Origin: Streptomyces ambofaciens ATCC 23877
Lineage (GTDB): Bacteria > Actinomycetota > Actinomycetes > Streptomycetales > Streptomycetaceae
Assembly (NCBI RefSeq): GCF_001267885.1
Contig: NZ_CP012382.1
Coordinates: forward strand, 682,001-746,000
Direction of reading: 5' to 3'
Length of the DNA stretch: 64,000 nucleotides
Shown: positions 43,120-52,128 of the stretch, one piece after another
Position numbering within the stretch: position 1 is the first letter of the stretch
Layout: each line of letters opens with the position of its first letter
Notes under the pieces: model-generated
The model's input: the letters and a program-made list of their open reading frames with translations, nothing else
What the model was told of the DNA's origin: nothing
The model's database searches: none
Position numbers and translations under genes: made by a program

Positions 43120-44196
43120 ATGACCCCTCGCACACGCATGCCCGGACTCCGGCGCATTTCCGTATCGGCCGTATGGGCCCTTCCCCTCCTTCTCACCGCC
43201 TGCGTGGCCCCGCCGCAGTCCACCGCGAGCAGCAAGGACGTCTCCGGCGAGAAGATCCCGGCCACCGTCTCCCACGACACCACGCTCACGGTCGGCGCAC
43301 CGGACCTCAAGGTCGCCCTGGAGCTGTCGGGTCAGATCGACGACCTGCCCTTCAAGGTGAAGTGGGCCAACATGAGCGGCGGCCCGCAGTGCTCCGAGGC
43401 CTTCCGGGCCGGCGCCCTCGACGTCTGCTCGGCCGCCGACATCCCGTCGATCAACGCGCACTGGACGGGGCTGGACACGAAGCTCGTGGCGGTGAAGTTC
43501 CGCTCGGACCCGATCAGGAACCCCATCTACGAGTTGGGCACAGCCCCCGGCTCCGGCATCCGCAAGCTGTCCGACCTACGCGGCAAGAAGATCGCCTACA
43601 GCCCGGGCCAGGCCCAGGGCGCGCTGGTCCTGCGCATCCTGAAGAAGGCGGGCCTCACCCAGCAGGACGTCGAACTCGTGGAACTCGCGAGCACCGGAGA
43701 CGTCTATCCCACGGCGCTCGGAAATCGGCAGGTGGACGCCGCACCCATCGCGGACGTCAACATCAAGCGTTATCTCGCGCATTACGGAAAGGAGGGCGGC
43801 GCCACCGTCAAACACGGCCTCCGGGACGACCCCGCGCATCTGTGGGCGCTGACGGAGAGCGTCGCCGACACGGGAAAGTCGTCCGCCGTCAGGGAACTCG
43901 TGAAGTTCTGGGCACGGGCGCAGATATGGATCGACAAGCACCCGAAGGAATGGGTCGCGGGTTACTACGTCGAGGATCAGGGACTCAGTCGCGCGGACGG
44001 CGAATACCTCGTCCGGCGCGTGGGCCATCCGGACCTGCCGGCGGACTGGACCGACGCCGTCCGCCGCCAGCAGCAGACCATCGACCTGCTGGCCGAGGAG
44101 CAGGACCGGGAGCCGTTCAAGGCGGATCTGCTCTTCGACCGCCGCTACGAGACCGTGGCCGCCGAGGCCGTGGCCGGCGAAGGGACGCCCTCATGA
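43120..44196 (+). CDS. Sulfonate/taurine-type ABC substrate-binding lipoprotein
   Basis: 358 residues, SsuA/TauA/NMT1-like. Signal sequence RISVSAVWALPLLLTAC with lipobox LTAC. Fold markers: KVKWANMSGGPQCSEAFRAGALDVCSAADIPSINA, KLSDLRGKKIAYSPGQAQGALVLRILKKAGL, DVYPTALGNRQVDAAPIADV. Two paired cysteines (SGGPQC, DVC) are extra. ATG 43120 has GAAGG ahead. It binds an organosulfur compound outside the membrane and overlaps the permease gene by 4 bases. Confidence 0.9.
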   Translation: MTPRTRMPGLRRISVSAVWALPLLLTACVAPPQSTASSKDVSGEKIPATVSHDTTLTVGAPDLKVALELSGQIDDLPFKVKWANMSGGPQCSEAFRAGALDVCSAADIPSINAHWTGLDTKLVAVKFRSDPIRNPIYELGTAPGSGIRKLSDLRGKKIAYSPGQAQGALVLRILKKAGLTQQDVELVELASTGDVYPTALGNRQVDAAPIADVNIKRYLAHYGKEGGATVKHGLRDDPAHLWALTESVADTGKSSAVRELVKFWARAQIWIDKHPKEWVAGYYVEDQGLSRADGEYLVRRVGHPDLPADWTDAVRRQQQTIDLLAEEQDREPFKADLLFDRRYETVAAEAVAGEGTPS

Positions 44197-45050
44197 GCAC
44201 CACCCTCCTCGACGAACAGGCGGCCAGGGCGACGAAGGCCAGGACCCTCGCGGTCCGCCCGCCCCGGCCCCGCCGCAGGCGCCCGGGGCCCGGCCGGCCC
44301 CTCCCCTACGGCTGGGCGATCGGCCCGGTGCTGCTCCTCGTGCTCTGGACGGCGGGCACCGGCCTCGGCCTGGTCGACGTCCGCAGCCTGCCCGCGCCGT
44401 GGACCATCGCCGACACCGCGGGGCAACTGATCGACAACGGCAAGCTCCCGTCCCACCTGGCCACCTCCGCCCAACGCGCCCTGCTCGGGCTGCTGTTCGG
44501 CGTCGCGGCCGGACTGCTCCTCGCGCTCGTCGCCGGCCTCAGCCGTGTCGGCGAGGCGGTGATCGACGGTCCGGTGCAGATCAAACGGGCCATTCCCTCG
44601 CTGGCGTTGATCCCGCTGCTCATCCTCTGGTTCGGCATCGGCGAGACCATGAAGGTCATCACGATCGCGCTCGGCGTCTTCGTGCCGGTCTACATCCACA
44701 CGCACAACGGGCTGCGCGCCATCGACAGCCGCTACGCCGAACTCGCCGAGACCGTGCGCCTCGGCCGGCTCGCCTTCGTCCGGCACGTCGTCCTTCCCGG
44801 CGCCCTTCCCGGCTTCCTGCTCGGCATGCGCTTCGCGGTCACCGGCGCCTGGCTCGCCCTGGTCGTCGTGGAACAGGTCAACGCCACCAGCGGCATCGGC
44901 TACATGATGGAGCTCGCGCGGACCTACGGGCAGACCGACGTCATCATCGTCGGCCTCGTCGTGTACGGCCTGCTCGGCCTCGTCTCCGACGCCCTGGTAC
45001 GACTCGTGGAGAGGAGGGCCCTGTCATGGCGACGCACTCTGGCGGGCTGA
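44193..45050 (+). CDS. Sulfonate-type ABC transporter permease (SsuC-like)
   Basis: 285 residues. An Arg/Pro-rich N-terminus is followed by six membrane helices. The SsuC/TauC segments PAPWTIADTAGQLIDNGKLPSHLATSAQRALLGLLFG and IKRAIPSLALIPLLILWFGIGETMKVITIALGVFVPVYIHTHNGLR are present, as is the EAA-like loop YAELAETVRLGRLAFVRHVVLPGALP. The ATG overlaps the preceding stop (ATGA). Confidence 0.94.
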   Translation: MSTTLLDEQAARATKARTLAVRPPRPRRRRPGPGRPLPYGWAIGPVLLLVLWTAGTGLGLVDVRSLPAPWTIADTAGQLIDNGKLPSHLATSAQRALLGLLFGVAAGLLLALVAGLSRVGEAVIDGPVQIKRAIPSLALIPLLILWFGIGETMKVITIALGVFVPVYIHTHNGLRAIDSRYAELAETVRLGRLAFVRHVVLPGALPGFLLGMRFAVTGAWLALVVVEQVNATSGIGYMMELARTYGQTDVIIVGLVVYGLLGLVSDALVRLVERRALSWRRTLAG

Positions 45051-45847
45051 ACACGACCGAGGACCGGACGGCGGTCCGCATCGAGAACCTGGTGCGCTCC
45101 TTCGACGGGCGCACGGTGCTGGACGGACTCGACCTGTCGATCGCGCCGGGTGAGTTCGTGGCACTGCTGGGGCGCAGTGGCTCCGGCAAGAGCACCCTGC
45201 TGCGGGCGCTGGCCGGACTCGACCACGACGTGGCGGGCAGCGGCGACCTGACCGCGCCCGACCATGTGTCCGTCGTCTTCCAGGACGCACGGCTGCTCCC
45301 CTGGAAACGGCTCCTCGACAATGTGATCCTCGGGCTGCCCGGTCCCTTCGCCGAGGAGCGGGGCCGGGCCGCCCTCGCCGAGGTCGGCCTCGCCGGGCGC
45401 GAGCGGGGGTGGCCGGTGGAGCTCTCGGGCGGCGAGCAGCAGCGCGTGTCGCTCGCCCGGTCCCTCGTACGCGAGCCGCGACTCCTGCTGGCGGACGAGC
45501 CGTTCGGCGCGCTGGACGCGCTGACCCGGCTCAGGATGCACGCCCTGCTGCGACGGCTGTGCGAGCGGCACCGGCCGGCCGTACTGCTGGTCACGCACGA
45601 CGTCGACGAGGCCATCGCGCTGGCGGACCGGGTCGTCGTGCTGGACCGGGGCCGGATCGCGGCCGACCTTCCCGTGGACGTGCCGGCGCCGCGCCGCCAG
45701 GGCAGCGCCGCGCACACGGCCCTGCGCGGCCGGCTGCTCGCCCGGCTGGGGGTGGACACCGACGAGGACCACGGGACCACCGGGGCCGCCGGGGCCGCCG
45801 GGATCGGGCGACGTACCCGCACCAACGGCGAGGAGAGCGCGGCATGA
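45026..45847 (+). CDS. Sulfonate-type ABC transporter ATP-binding protein (SsuB-like)
   Basis: 273 residues. Walker A LLGRSGSGKSTLLRAL, Q-loop VFQDARLLPWKRLLDNV (typical of SsuB/TauB), signature LSGGEQQRVSLARSL, Walker B LLLADEPFGALDAL, VTHDVDEAIALADRV. It overlaps the permease by 25 bases and the monooxygenase by 4, so all four products are coupled. Confidence 0.95.
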   Translation: MATHSGGLNTTEDRTAVRIENLVRSFDGRTVLDGLDLSIAPGEFVALLGRSGSGKSTLLRALAGLDHDVAGSGDLTAPDHVSVVFQDARLLPWKRLLDNVILGLPGPFAEERGRAALAEVGLAGRERGWPVELSGGEQQRVSLARSLVREPRLLLADEPFGALDALTRLRMHALLRRLCERHRPAVLLVTHDVDEAIALADRVVVLDRGRIAADLPVDVPAPRRQGSAAHTALRGRLLARLGVDTDEDHGTTGAAGAAGIGRRTRTNGEESAA

Positions 45848-47238
45848 GCACCCGGACACTGCACCTGAACCTGTTCGTGTACCCGGGCGGCCATCACGAG
45901 GCAGCCTGGCGCCACCACCACACCGACCCCGATCGGCTCCTGGACATCCGCTTCTACCAGGATCTCGCCCGCCGGGCCGAGGCGGCCGCCTTCGACGCCG
46001 TGTTCTTCGCCGACGGCCCGTCCCTCGCGGACAACGTCCGCTACGCCAGCCGTTTCCGGCTCGAACCCTTCACCTGGCTGTCCGCCATCGCCGCGGCCAC
46101 CGAACGCATCGGCCTGATCGCGACCGCCTCGACCACCTACACCGAGCCGTACAACCTCGCCCGCCTCTTCGCCTCGCTGGACCACCTCAGCGGCGGCCGG
46201 GCCGGCTGGAACATCGTCACCACCGGCGCCCCCCAGGCGGCCGGGAACTTCGGTCTCGACGAGCACCCCGTGCACGCCGAACGGTACGACCGCGCGCATG
46301 AGTTCGTCGACGTCGTGACGAAGCTGTGGGACAGCTGGGAGGACGAGGCACTCGTCGTCGACCAGCAGGCCGGCGTGTTCGCGGACACCGACCGCATCCA
46401 CGAGATCAACCACACGGGGCGCCACCTGAAGGTGCGCGGTCCGCTGAACCTGCCGCGCTCCCCTCAGGGCCGTCCCGTCCACGTCCAGGCCGGATCGTCC
46501 GAGGACGGCCGCGCCTTCGCCGCCGCGTACGCCGAGGCCGTGTTCACCGCGCACCAGACCCTGCGCAGCGCCCAGGAGTTCTACGCCGACCTCAAGAAGC
46601 GGGCCGCGGCGCTGGGCCGTGACCCGGACCAGGTCGTCGTCCTGCCGGGCATCAGCCCCTTCATCGGCTCGACCGAGGCGGAGGCCCTGGCCCTGCACCG
46701 CGAGTTCGACGAGCTCACCCAGCCCGAGTACTCACTCCACCTGCTCCAGCGCCTGCTGGGACTCGAACTGAGCGCCGACGAGCTGGACGGTCCCGTGCCC
46801 CGCCGGCTGATCGAGACGAGGGGCGAGCGCGGCAACGGCAGCCGTTTCCAGCTCGTCCTGGACATCATCGACCGCGAACAGCCCACGGTCCGACAGCTCC
46901 TGCACCGCCTCGCGGGCGCCCGCGGTCACCGTGTCGTGGCCGGCACGCCCGAGCAGGTCGCCGACCGGATCCAGGAGTGGTTCGAGCACGGCGCGGCCGA
47001 CGGGTTCAACATCATGCCGCCCTATCTGTCGGGCGGCTTCGACCTGTTCGCCGACCAGGTGGTGCCGATCCTGCGGGCGAGGGGCCTGTTCCGCACCGCG
47101 TACGAGGGCACCACGCTGCGGGAGCACTACGGTCTGCCCCGGCCTGCCGCCGTCCGGCCGGCCGGAGGGAGCGGTCCCTCTCCTGCTGCTAGGTTCGACC
47201 CCCGTGCATCCACACGTGTTCGACACCCGGTTCCGTGA
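45844..47238 (+). CDS. LLM-class flavin-dependent monooxygenase (NtaA/SnaA/DszA family)
   Basis: 464 residues, bacterial luciferase-like TIM barrel using reduced FMN. Family strings: HLNLFVYPGGHHEAAWRHH, FYQDLARRAEAAAFDAVFFADG, GRAGWNIVTTGAPQAAGNFGLDEHP, RYDRAHEFVDVVTKLWDSWEDEA and HLKVRGPLNLPRSPQGRPVHVQAGSSEDGR. In this operon it most likely oxidises the imported sulfonate or sulfide so that sulfite can be released. No flavin reductase gene is adjacent. The last 25 residues are low-complexity and overlap the next gene. Confidence 0.92.
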   Translation: MSTRTLHLNLFVYPGGHHEAAWRHHHTDPDRLLDIRFYQDLARRAEAAAFDAVFFADGPSLADNVRYASRFRLEPFTWLSAIAAATERIGLIATASTTYTEPYNLARLFASLDHLSGGRAGWNIVTTGAPQAAGNFGLDEHPVHAERYDRAHEFVDVVTKLWDSWEDEALVVDQQAGVFADTDRIHEINHTGRHLKVRGPLNLPRSPQGRPVHVQAGSSEDGRAFAAAYAEAVFTAHQTLRSAQEFYADLKKRAAALGRDPDQVVVLPGISPFIGSTEAEALALHREFDELTQPEYSLHLLQRLLGLELSADELDGPVPRRLIETRGERGNGSRFQLVLDIIDREQPTVRQLLHRLAGARGHRVVAGTPEQVADRIQEWFEHGAADGFNIMPPYLSGGFDLFADQVVPILRARGLFRTAYEGTTLREHYGLPRPAAVRPAGGSGPSPAARFDPRASTRVRHPVP

Positions 47239-47611
47239 ACGTGGTCGCCGGACGATGGGCTGGGGCTTCGGCCTGCTGGCCGTCGCGACCCTCCTGTGGG
47301 TGTGGTGCGGCGTCCTGCTCACCACCCCCTACGAGATCGACCGTGCCCACTCGGCCCACGCGGTCGAGTGCGAGCCCCGCCTGTTCACCGACGACGGGAC
47401 GGCGAACGAAGGGCCGTCGAAGGACCCGTGCGGTGACGAACGGGACTGGCCCGAGGCGCTGGCCGTACTCGGTCTCTCGGTCCCCGTGTCCGTGGCGGGC
47501 GCGGCGCTCCTCGCCTACGGGCTCCTCGGCGTGCGGGTGAGCGAGCACGCCGCCGAGCTGGCCCGCCTGCACGAACTCGCCACCCGGGACCGGGGACAGG
47601 CGACTGCGTAG
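47204..47611 (+). CDS. Small membrane protein, function unknown
   Basis: 135 residues if it starts at GTG 47204. TAGGTT ends 7 bases before that GTG, fitting a leaderless transcript; it overlaps the monooxygenase gene by 35 bases. ATG 47255 is the alternative. Two hydrophobic helices (GFGLLAVATLLWVWCGVLL and LAVLGLSVPVSVAGAALLAYGLLG) flank an external loop with two cysteines (ECEPRLF, DPCGDERDW). No family recognised. Confidence 0.7.
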   Translation: MHPHVFDTRFRERGRRTMGWGFGLLAVATLLWVWCGVLLTTPYEIDRAHSAHAVECEPRLFTDDGTANEGPSKDPCGDERDWPEALAVLGLSVPVSVAGAALLAYGLLGVRVSEHAAELARLHELATRDRGQATA

Positions 47612-47950
47612 CTTCGGGCCGACGGGGGCGCGAGGGCGGCCCCGGGCGGGCCGGCGAACGGACCGTCCGGGACCGCCTCTCGGCTCCCCCGCCAGGGACT
47701 GCCCACCCGCCCGTCACGGAAAACGGGGCGAGCCGCGCCCGGGCGCAGCTCCCCACCCACGGGGTACCCCGGTCAACACGGCAACGGCGTGCGCGGGCGG
47801 CCCGGGGGGCGGCCGTACGGGCCTACACGCGGACAGCGCCCCTCCCCGCGCCGAAAGCCCGTCCCGTCCGCGCTGCCGTCTCGTTCACGGGGCATGCGCA
47901 CGGGTGGAGGACCTGTCCTCGCCCGCCCCGACACGAGGAGCATCCGCATC
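47612..47950. other. Intergenic region without a supported gene
   Basis: 339 bases with no credible coding frame. It contains a perfect palindrome GGGGTACCCC (47761-47770). Only scattered GC-rich inverted repeats are otherwise seen. Confidence 0.5.
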
Positions 47951-48916
47951 GTGGGAACCGCCGTCCACGTTCCGCAGACCCGGGACATGCTCGGAGACGA
48001 ACTCTCCGGCGACGAAGCCCTGACCGCCCTGCGGCGGTACGGGGGCCTGCGGCTGCTGGTCGACGCCTTCACCCGGTTCCGCTACGCGGACGGCTTCACC
48101 AACGCCCGGGCCCTCGCCTTCCAGGTCGTGCTCGGCCTGGTCCCGTTCACCGTCGTGCTCGTGGGCCTCGCCACGTCGGTGCACACCGAGAGTGTGGGCC
48201 GGGTCATCGAGCTGACCCTCGGCCGGATCGTGCCGGGCGCCAGCGCGGACGTCGTGGAGAAGGCCTTCGAGGGCACCCGGCGCAGCGCCGGCAGTGACGT
48301 GTGGAGCACGGTCGCGCTCTGGCTGGGCCTGGGGTTCGCCGTGCTGAACCTCGCCTCGGCCATGGCGCAGATCGAGCGGGGCGCCAACCGCATCTACGGC
48401 ATCGAGCGCGACCGCCCCTTCCTCCGCAAGTACGGCCGGGCGCTGGTGCTCGCGTTCACGGCCGGCCTGCCGATGGTCCTGGGCTTCCTCGTGCTCGTCG
48501 CGGGTGAGACGGTCGGCGACGCCGTGGCCCGCACCGTCGGCCACGAGGACGGCGGTGCCGCGTGGTGGGGCGTGCTGGACGTACCGGCGGGGCTGCTGCT
48601 GGCCTGGGTCGCGTCGGCGGTGATCCTGCGCTGGTCGCCTCGTCGCGACCAGCCCGGCTACACCTGGCTGGCCTTCGGCTCGGCGGTCCACCTGGTGCTG
48701 TGGATCTCGGCGACCTGGCTGCTCGCGCTGTACGTCGGCCGGAGCGGGGCCTTCGGTGCCGTGTACGGACCGCTCACCGCCTTCATCGCCCTGCTGCTGT
48801 GGGCCAACCTCACCGCCGTGGCGCTCTTCCTCGGCATCGCGTTCGCGGCCCAGCTGGAGGCGGCCCGGGCGGGCATCCGCACGCCGGTGGAGCCGGACCC
48901 CGGGCCGGGCTCCTGA
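47951..48916 (+). CDS. YihY/BrkB-family inner-membrane protein
   Basis: 321 residues, about six hydrophobic helices. Family strings: RFRYADGFTNARALAFQVVLGLVPFTVVLVGLAT, LASAMAQIERGANRIYGIERDRPFLRKYGRALVLAF and AFGAVYGPLTAFIALLLWANLTAVALFLGIAFAAQLEAAR. The biochemical role of the family is not settled. GTG 47951 is chosen because AGGAG lies about 11 bases ahead; the frame is open further upstream. It is convergent with the MpaB-like gene. Confidence 0.9.
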   Translation: MGTAVHVPQTRDMLGDELSGDEALTALRRYGGLRLLVDAFTRFRYADGFTNARALAFQVVLGLVPFTVVLVGLATSVHTESVGRVIELTLGRIVPGASADVVEKAFEGTRRSAGSDVWSTVALWLGLGFAVLNLASAMAQIERGANRIYGIERDRPFLRKYGRALVLAFTAGLPMVLGFLVLVAGETVGDAVARTVGHEDGGAAWWGVLDVPAGLLLAWVASAVILRWSPRRDQPGYTWLAFGSAVHLVLWISATWLLALYVGRSGAFGAVYGPLTAFIALLLWANLTAVALFLGIAFAAQLEAARAGIRTPVEPDPGPGS

Positions 48917-49013
48917 CCGTCCCGCCCGCGGCGGCCGGCCCGGCGGACGCCGGCGCCGGAATGCCGCGGCCGGACATCGCCGGGCGGACGGGAACCGGCA
49001 GGACCGGTGGTCC

Positions 49014-49889
49014 CTAGGCCGCGTCGCGGGGCGGAGTCATGGCCCAGCGGATCCCGGCGGTCACCGCCACCCCGAGCGGGCGTACGCACACGCCCTCCGC
49101 CGGCGGCAGACGCGGCAGCCACAGGGCCCGCGAGGCCCAGACGGGCAGCAGGGAGACCGCGTTGGCGGCGATGGCCCCGTAGGGGAGGCGGGCGAGCAGC
49201 GGGAGGGGCGGATCGAGCAGCAGGAACCGCGCGGTGCTCCGCGCCTCGGCCGTCGCCCGCAGTTCGCCGCGGTAGGCGGCGAGGCGGTCCGTGAGTCCGG
49301 CGCGGTCCACGGGAGGGTCCGGGACGCCGAGCGCGGTGGCGATGCGCGCCATGTCGGCCACGTAGGCGTCGCACCCCTCGGCGTCCAGGGGGCGGGCGCC
49401 GTAGCGCTGGTGGGCGCGCAGGAAGCTGTCGACCTCGGCGACGTGCACCCAGCACAGCAGATGCGGATCCGCGGCGGCGTACGCCTCTCCCTCGGCCGTG
49501 GTGCCGCGCACGGTCTCGTGCACGGCGCGTACCCGCTCGCACGCCTGCTGTGCGCTGTCGGCGGGACCGTAGGTGGTGACGGCCAGGAAGGTGCTGGTCC
49601 GCTGGAGCCGGCCCCACGGGTCGCCGCGGAAGCCGGAGTGCGCGGCCACCGCGGCCATGGCCAGGGGGTGGAGCGACTGGAGCAGCAGGGCGGACAGGCC
49701 CCCGATGAACATGGAGGCGTCCCCGTGCACCCGCCTGATCGGCCGCTCCGGCCCGAACCAGCGTGGACCGGGTGTGTCGTGGATGCGGGCCCGGTTGCCC
49801 GGCCCCTCCGGACCCGCCACCCTCGAGAAGATCATCTCGCCGAGCCGGGCGCGGGGGGCGGGACGGTGATCGCCGGGAAAAAGTCTCAT
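49014..49889 (-). CDS. MpaB-like oxygenase family protein (DUF2236)
   Basis: 291 residues. MFIGGLSALLLQSLHPLAMAAVAAHSGFRGDPWGRLQRTSTFLAVTTYG, LLCWVHVAEVDSFLRAHQRYG and the Arg/His spacing match the DUF2236/MpaB (latex-clearing-protein-related) heme oxygenase family. The proposed heme-contacting residues lie in the RVHGDASMF, HPLAMAA and LLCWVHVAEV segments. Substrate unknown. ATG 49889 has GGAGGG 9 bases ahead. Confidence 0.85.
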   Translation of the reverse strand: MRLFPGDHRPAPRARLGEMIFSRVAGPEGPGNRARIHDTPGPRWFGPERPIRRVHGDASMFIGGLSALLLQSLHPLAMAAVAAHSGFRGDPWGRLQRTSTFLAVTTYGPADSAQQACERVRAVHETVRGTTAEGEAYAAADPHLLCWVHVAEVDSFLRAHQRYGARPLDAEGCDAYVADMARIATALGVPDPPVDRAGLTDRLAAYRGELRATAEARSTARFLLLDPPLPLLARLPYGAIAANAVSLLPVWASRALWLPRLPPAEGVCVRPLGVAVTAGIRWAMTPPRDAA

Positions 49890-49968
49890 GGCTGCCGAGC
49901 CCTCCTTCGCCCACTGCGGCCGGGCGGCTCACATGACTACTTCTGCCCGGGTCCGGGGCGCGGGAACA

Positions 49969-50568
<600 letters not shown>

Positions 50569-50581
50569 TTACGGTTTCGCG

Positions 50582-51070
50582 GTGACCTCGATCTCGACTG
50601 ACACACGCCCCCTGCGGACCGCCGACCTCGGCACGCTCGTCATCATGTCCTGGAGCCGTGAGACACCCGACGGCGACGTCCCCTTCCTCCTCGCCTGCTC
50701 CCTGGGCGACGGCGAGGGCGGGCCACAGGCGGTCCCGGACGCCGTCGAACGGCTGCTGCGCCACTCCGGGATCTCCGTGGGCGAGGGGGTCCTCGACGCC
50801 ACAGGCCTGACCGGCCTGCCCGTCACCCTGCTGGTGGTGCCGGGCGCCGCGGCGCTGACCATGCGGGGCGTCAACGCCCAGTTCGTTCCGACGCCCGAGT
50901 GGCGCAAGGCGGTCGACGAGCGTGGGTACGCCTGCCTGATCTTCGCCACGCGCCCCTGGTCCGGGGGCGAGCCCGGTGACGGTGAGGCGGTCGCCGCCTT
51001 CGCCAACGACGAGGCCACGCTCTCGTCCGCGGCACAGGTCATCCTGCCCGTGCGCAGCCTGCGCAGCTGA
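50582..51070 (+). CDS. DUF5949-like Streptomyces protein of unknown function
   Basis: 162 residues, soluble, no signal or membrane segment. Conserved-looking stretches: TLVIMSWSRETPDGDVPFLLACSLGD, LDATGLTGLPVTLLVVPGAAALTMRGVNAQFVPTPEWRKAVDERGYACLIFATRPW. I associate it with the DUF5949 family; no function is known. GTG 50582 follows TACGGT by 6 bases, suggesting a leaderless mRNA. Confidence 0.75.
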   Translation: MTSISTDTRPLRTADLGTLVIMSWSRETPDGDVPFLLACSLGDGEGGPQAVPDAVERLLRHSGISVGEGVLDATGLTGLPVTLLVVPGAAALTMRGVNAQFVPTPEWRKAVDERGYACLIFATRPWSGGEPGDGEAVAAFANDEATLSSAAQVILPVRSLRS

Positions 51071-51098
51071 CGGGGCCGGGCAGCGGCGCGCGCCCCGG

Positions 51099-51440
51099 TC
51101 AGCGGGGGGCGCCGCCGAACTCGATCTCGTTGCCGTCCGGGTCCCGGTACCCCGCCTTGCGCACCCCGTTCGGGTAGGTCTCCCGCGTCACGGGTTCCAG
51201 CCCCCGCTCGGCGATCGCGGCCACACGGCTGTCGAAGTCGTCGACGAAGACGGTGTGCATCGCCCGGCCGGCGCGGTCGGGCCGGTGCTCGACGAACAGC
51301 GACCGGTGCTCGGCGAGTTCCCACACCGCCTCGGTGTCGCTCGCGACGTAGGTCGGCGGCGAGCCGAGCAGTCGCTCGTACCAGGCCAGGGCTGTCGCGT
51401 AGTCCTTGACGGGGATGCCTGCGAAGAGGTCGACGGCCAT
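51099..51440 (-). CDS. VOC (glyoxalase/bleomycin-resistance-like) family protein
   Basis: 113 residues from ATG 51440. A single beta-alpha-beta-beta-beta module pair: LFAGIPVKDYATALAWYERLLGSPPTYV and DFDSRVAAIAERGLEPV...GVRKAGYRDPDGNEIEFGG. The end DPDGNxIEF is the family hallmark. The ligand is unknown; resistance, lyase and dioxygenase roles all occur in this fold. Confidence 0.9.
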   Translation of the reverse strand: MAVDLFAGIPVKDYATALAWYERLLGSPPTYVASDTEAVWELAEHRSLFVEHRPDRAGRAMHTVFVDDFDSRVAAIAERGLEPVTRETYPNGVRKAGYRDPDGNEIEFGGAPR

Positions 51441-51494
51441 GCCGTCAGGATAGGCCGGACGCCCCCGGCGCATGCCGTTTCGCGGCGGAGCGCC

Positions 51495-52031
51495 TCACGT
51501 CCACAACTCACCGCTGTCGCACACCCGGGCGCCCATGTTCCGCTCCATCATGCGCAGCGCGGCGTCCGCGAGGTCGGCGTGGATGTGGGCGACCGCGTCG
51601 CGCGCCACGATGACCTGCAGGTGGCGGATGTGGGCGTCGAGCGCCGAGTAGAGCACGCACTGCTCGGTCACCTGGCCGCACAGCACCAGCCGGTCGATCC
51701 CCTGCTGGTGGAGCAGGTACGTCAGCGGCGTCTCGAAGAAGATCGAATGGCGTGCCTTGACCACGAAGAGGGACGACTCGTCGGGCTTCAGGGGCTCGAC
51801 GAGCCGTGCGTGCGGTCCCGAGAGTGCCTGGTCGAGGATCTCGCCGTGGTGCGAACGCCACTCGCCGAAGTTGTCGTTGACGTAGATCACGGGCACGTTC
51901 TGCCGTCTGGCCCGCTCCAGCAGGCCGGTGAGGTGCGGCAGCGCGGACTCGACGGCGGGAATCAGGGAGTCGGCGTCCTCGTGGTCATAGGTGTTGATCA
52001 TGTCGATGACGATCAGCGCGGTCTTGCTCAT
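51495..52031 (-). CDS. Isochorismatase-like cysteine hydrolase
   Basis: 178 residues. KTALIVIDMINTYDHEDA carries the catalytic Asp, FVVKARHSIFFETPLTYLLHQQG the Lys, and LVLCGQVTEQCVLYSALDAHI the nucleophilic Cys with the family cis-peptide region. The family includes nicotinamidases and carbamoyl hydrolases; substrate cannot be assigned. It lies 54 bases upstream of the VOC gene on the same strand and may be co-transcribed with it. Confidence 0.92.
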   Translation of the reverse strand: MSKTALIVIDMINTYDHEDADSLIPAVESALPHLTGLLERARRQNVPVIYVNDNFGEWRSHHGEILDQALSGPHARLVEPLKPDESSLFVVKARHSIFFETPLTYLLHQQGIDRLVLCGQVTEQCVLYSALDAHIRHLQVIVARDAVAHIHADLADAALRMMERNMGARVCDSGELWT

Positions 52032-52068
52032 GCACCTCAGGTTGCCACTGTGGCGAGGGAAAACCTCT

Positions 52069-52116
52069 TTTCCCGGCAGACGGCGGGGCGGCTTTCCCGG
52101 CAGACGGCGGGGCGGC
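52069..52116. repeat. Perfect 24-base tandem duplication
   Basis: The unit beginning TTTCCCGGCAGACGG occurs at 52069-52092 and again, without mismatch, at 52093-52116, in the short gap between the isochorismatase-like and nuclease-like genes. It precedes the isochorismatase-like gene on its coding strand and so may alter promoter spacing. Confidence 0.9.
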
Positions 52117-52128
52117 GCGGCCGCGAGG

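Noticed and set aside
47761..47770. Palindrome GGGGTACCCC as a stress sigma-factor promoter.
   Set aside because: No convincing -35 at correct spacing and no leftward gene follows; the rightward gene is about 180 bases away.
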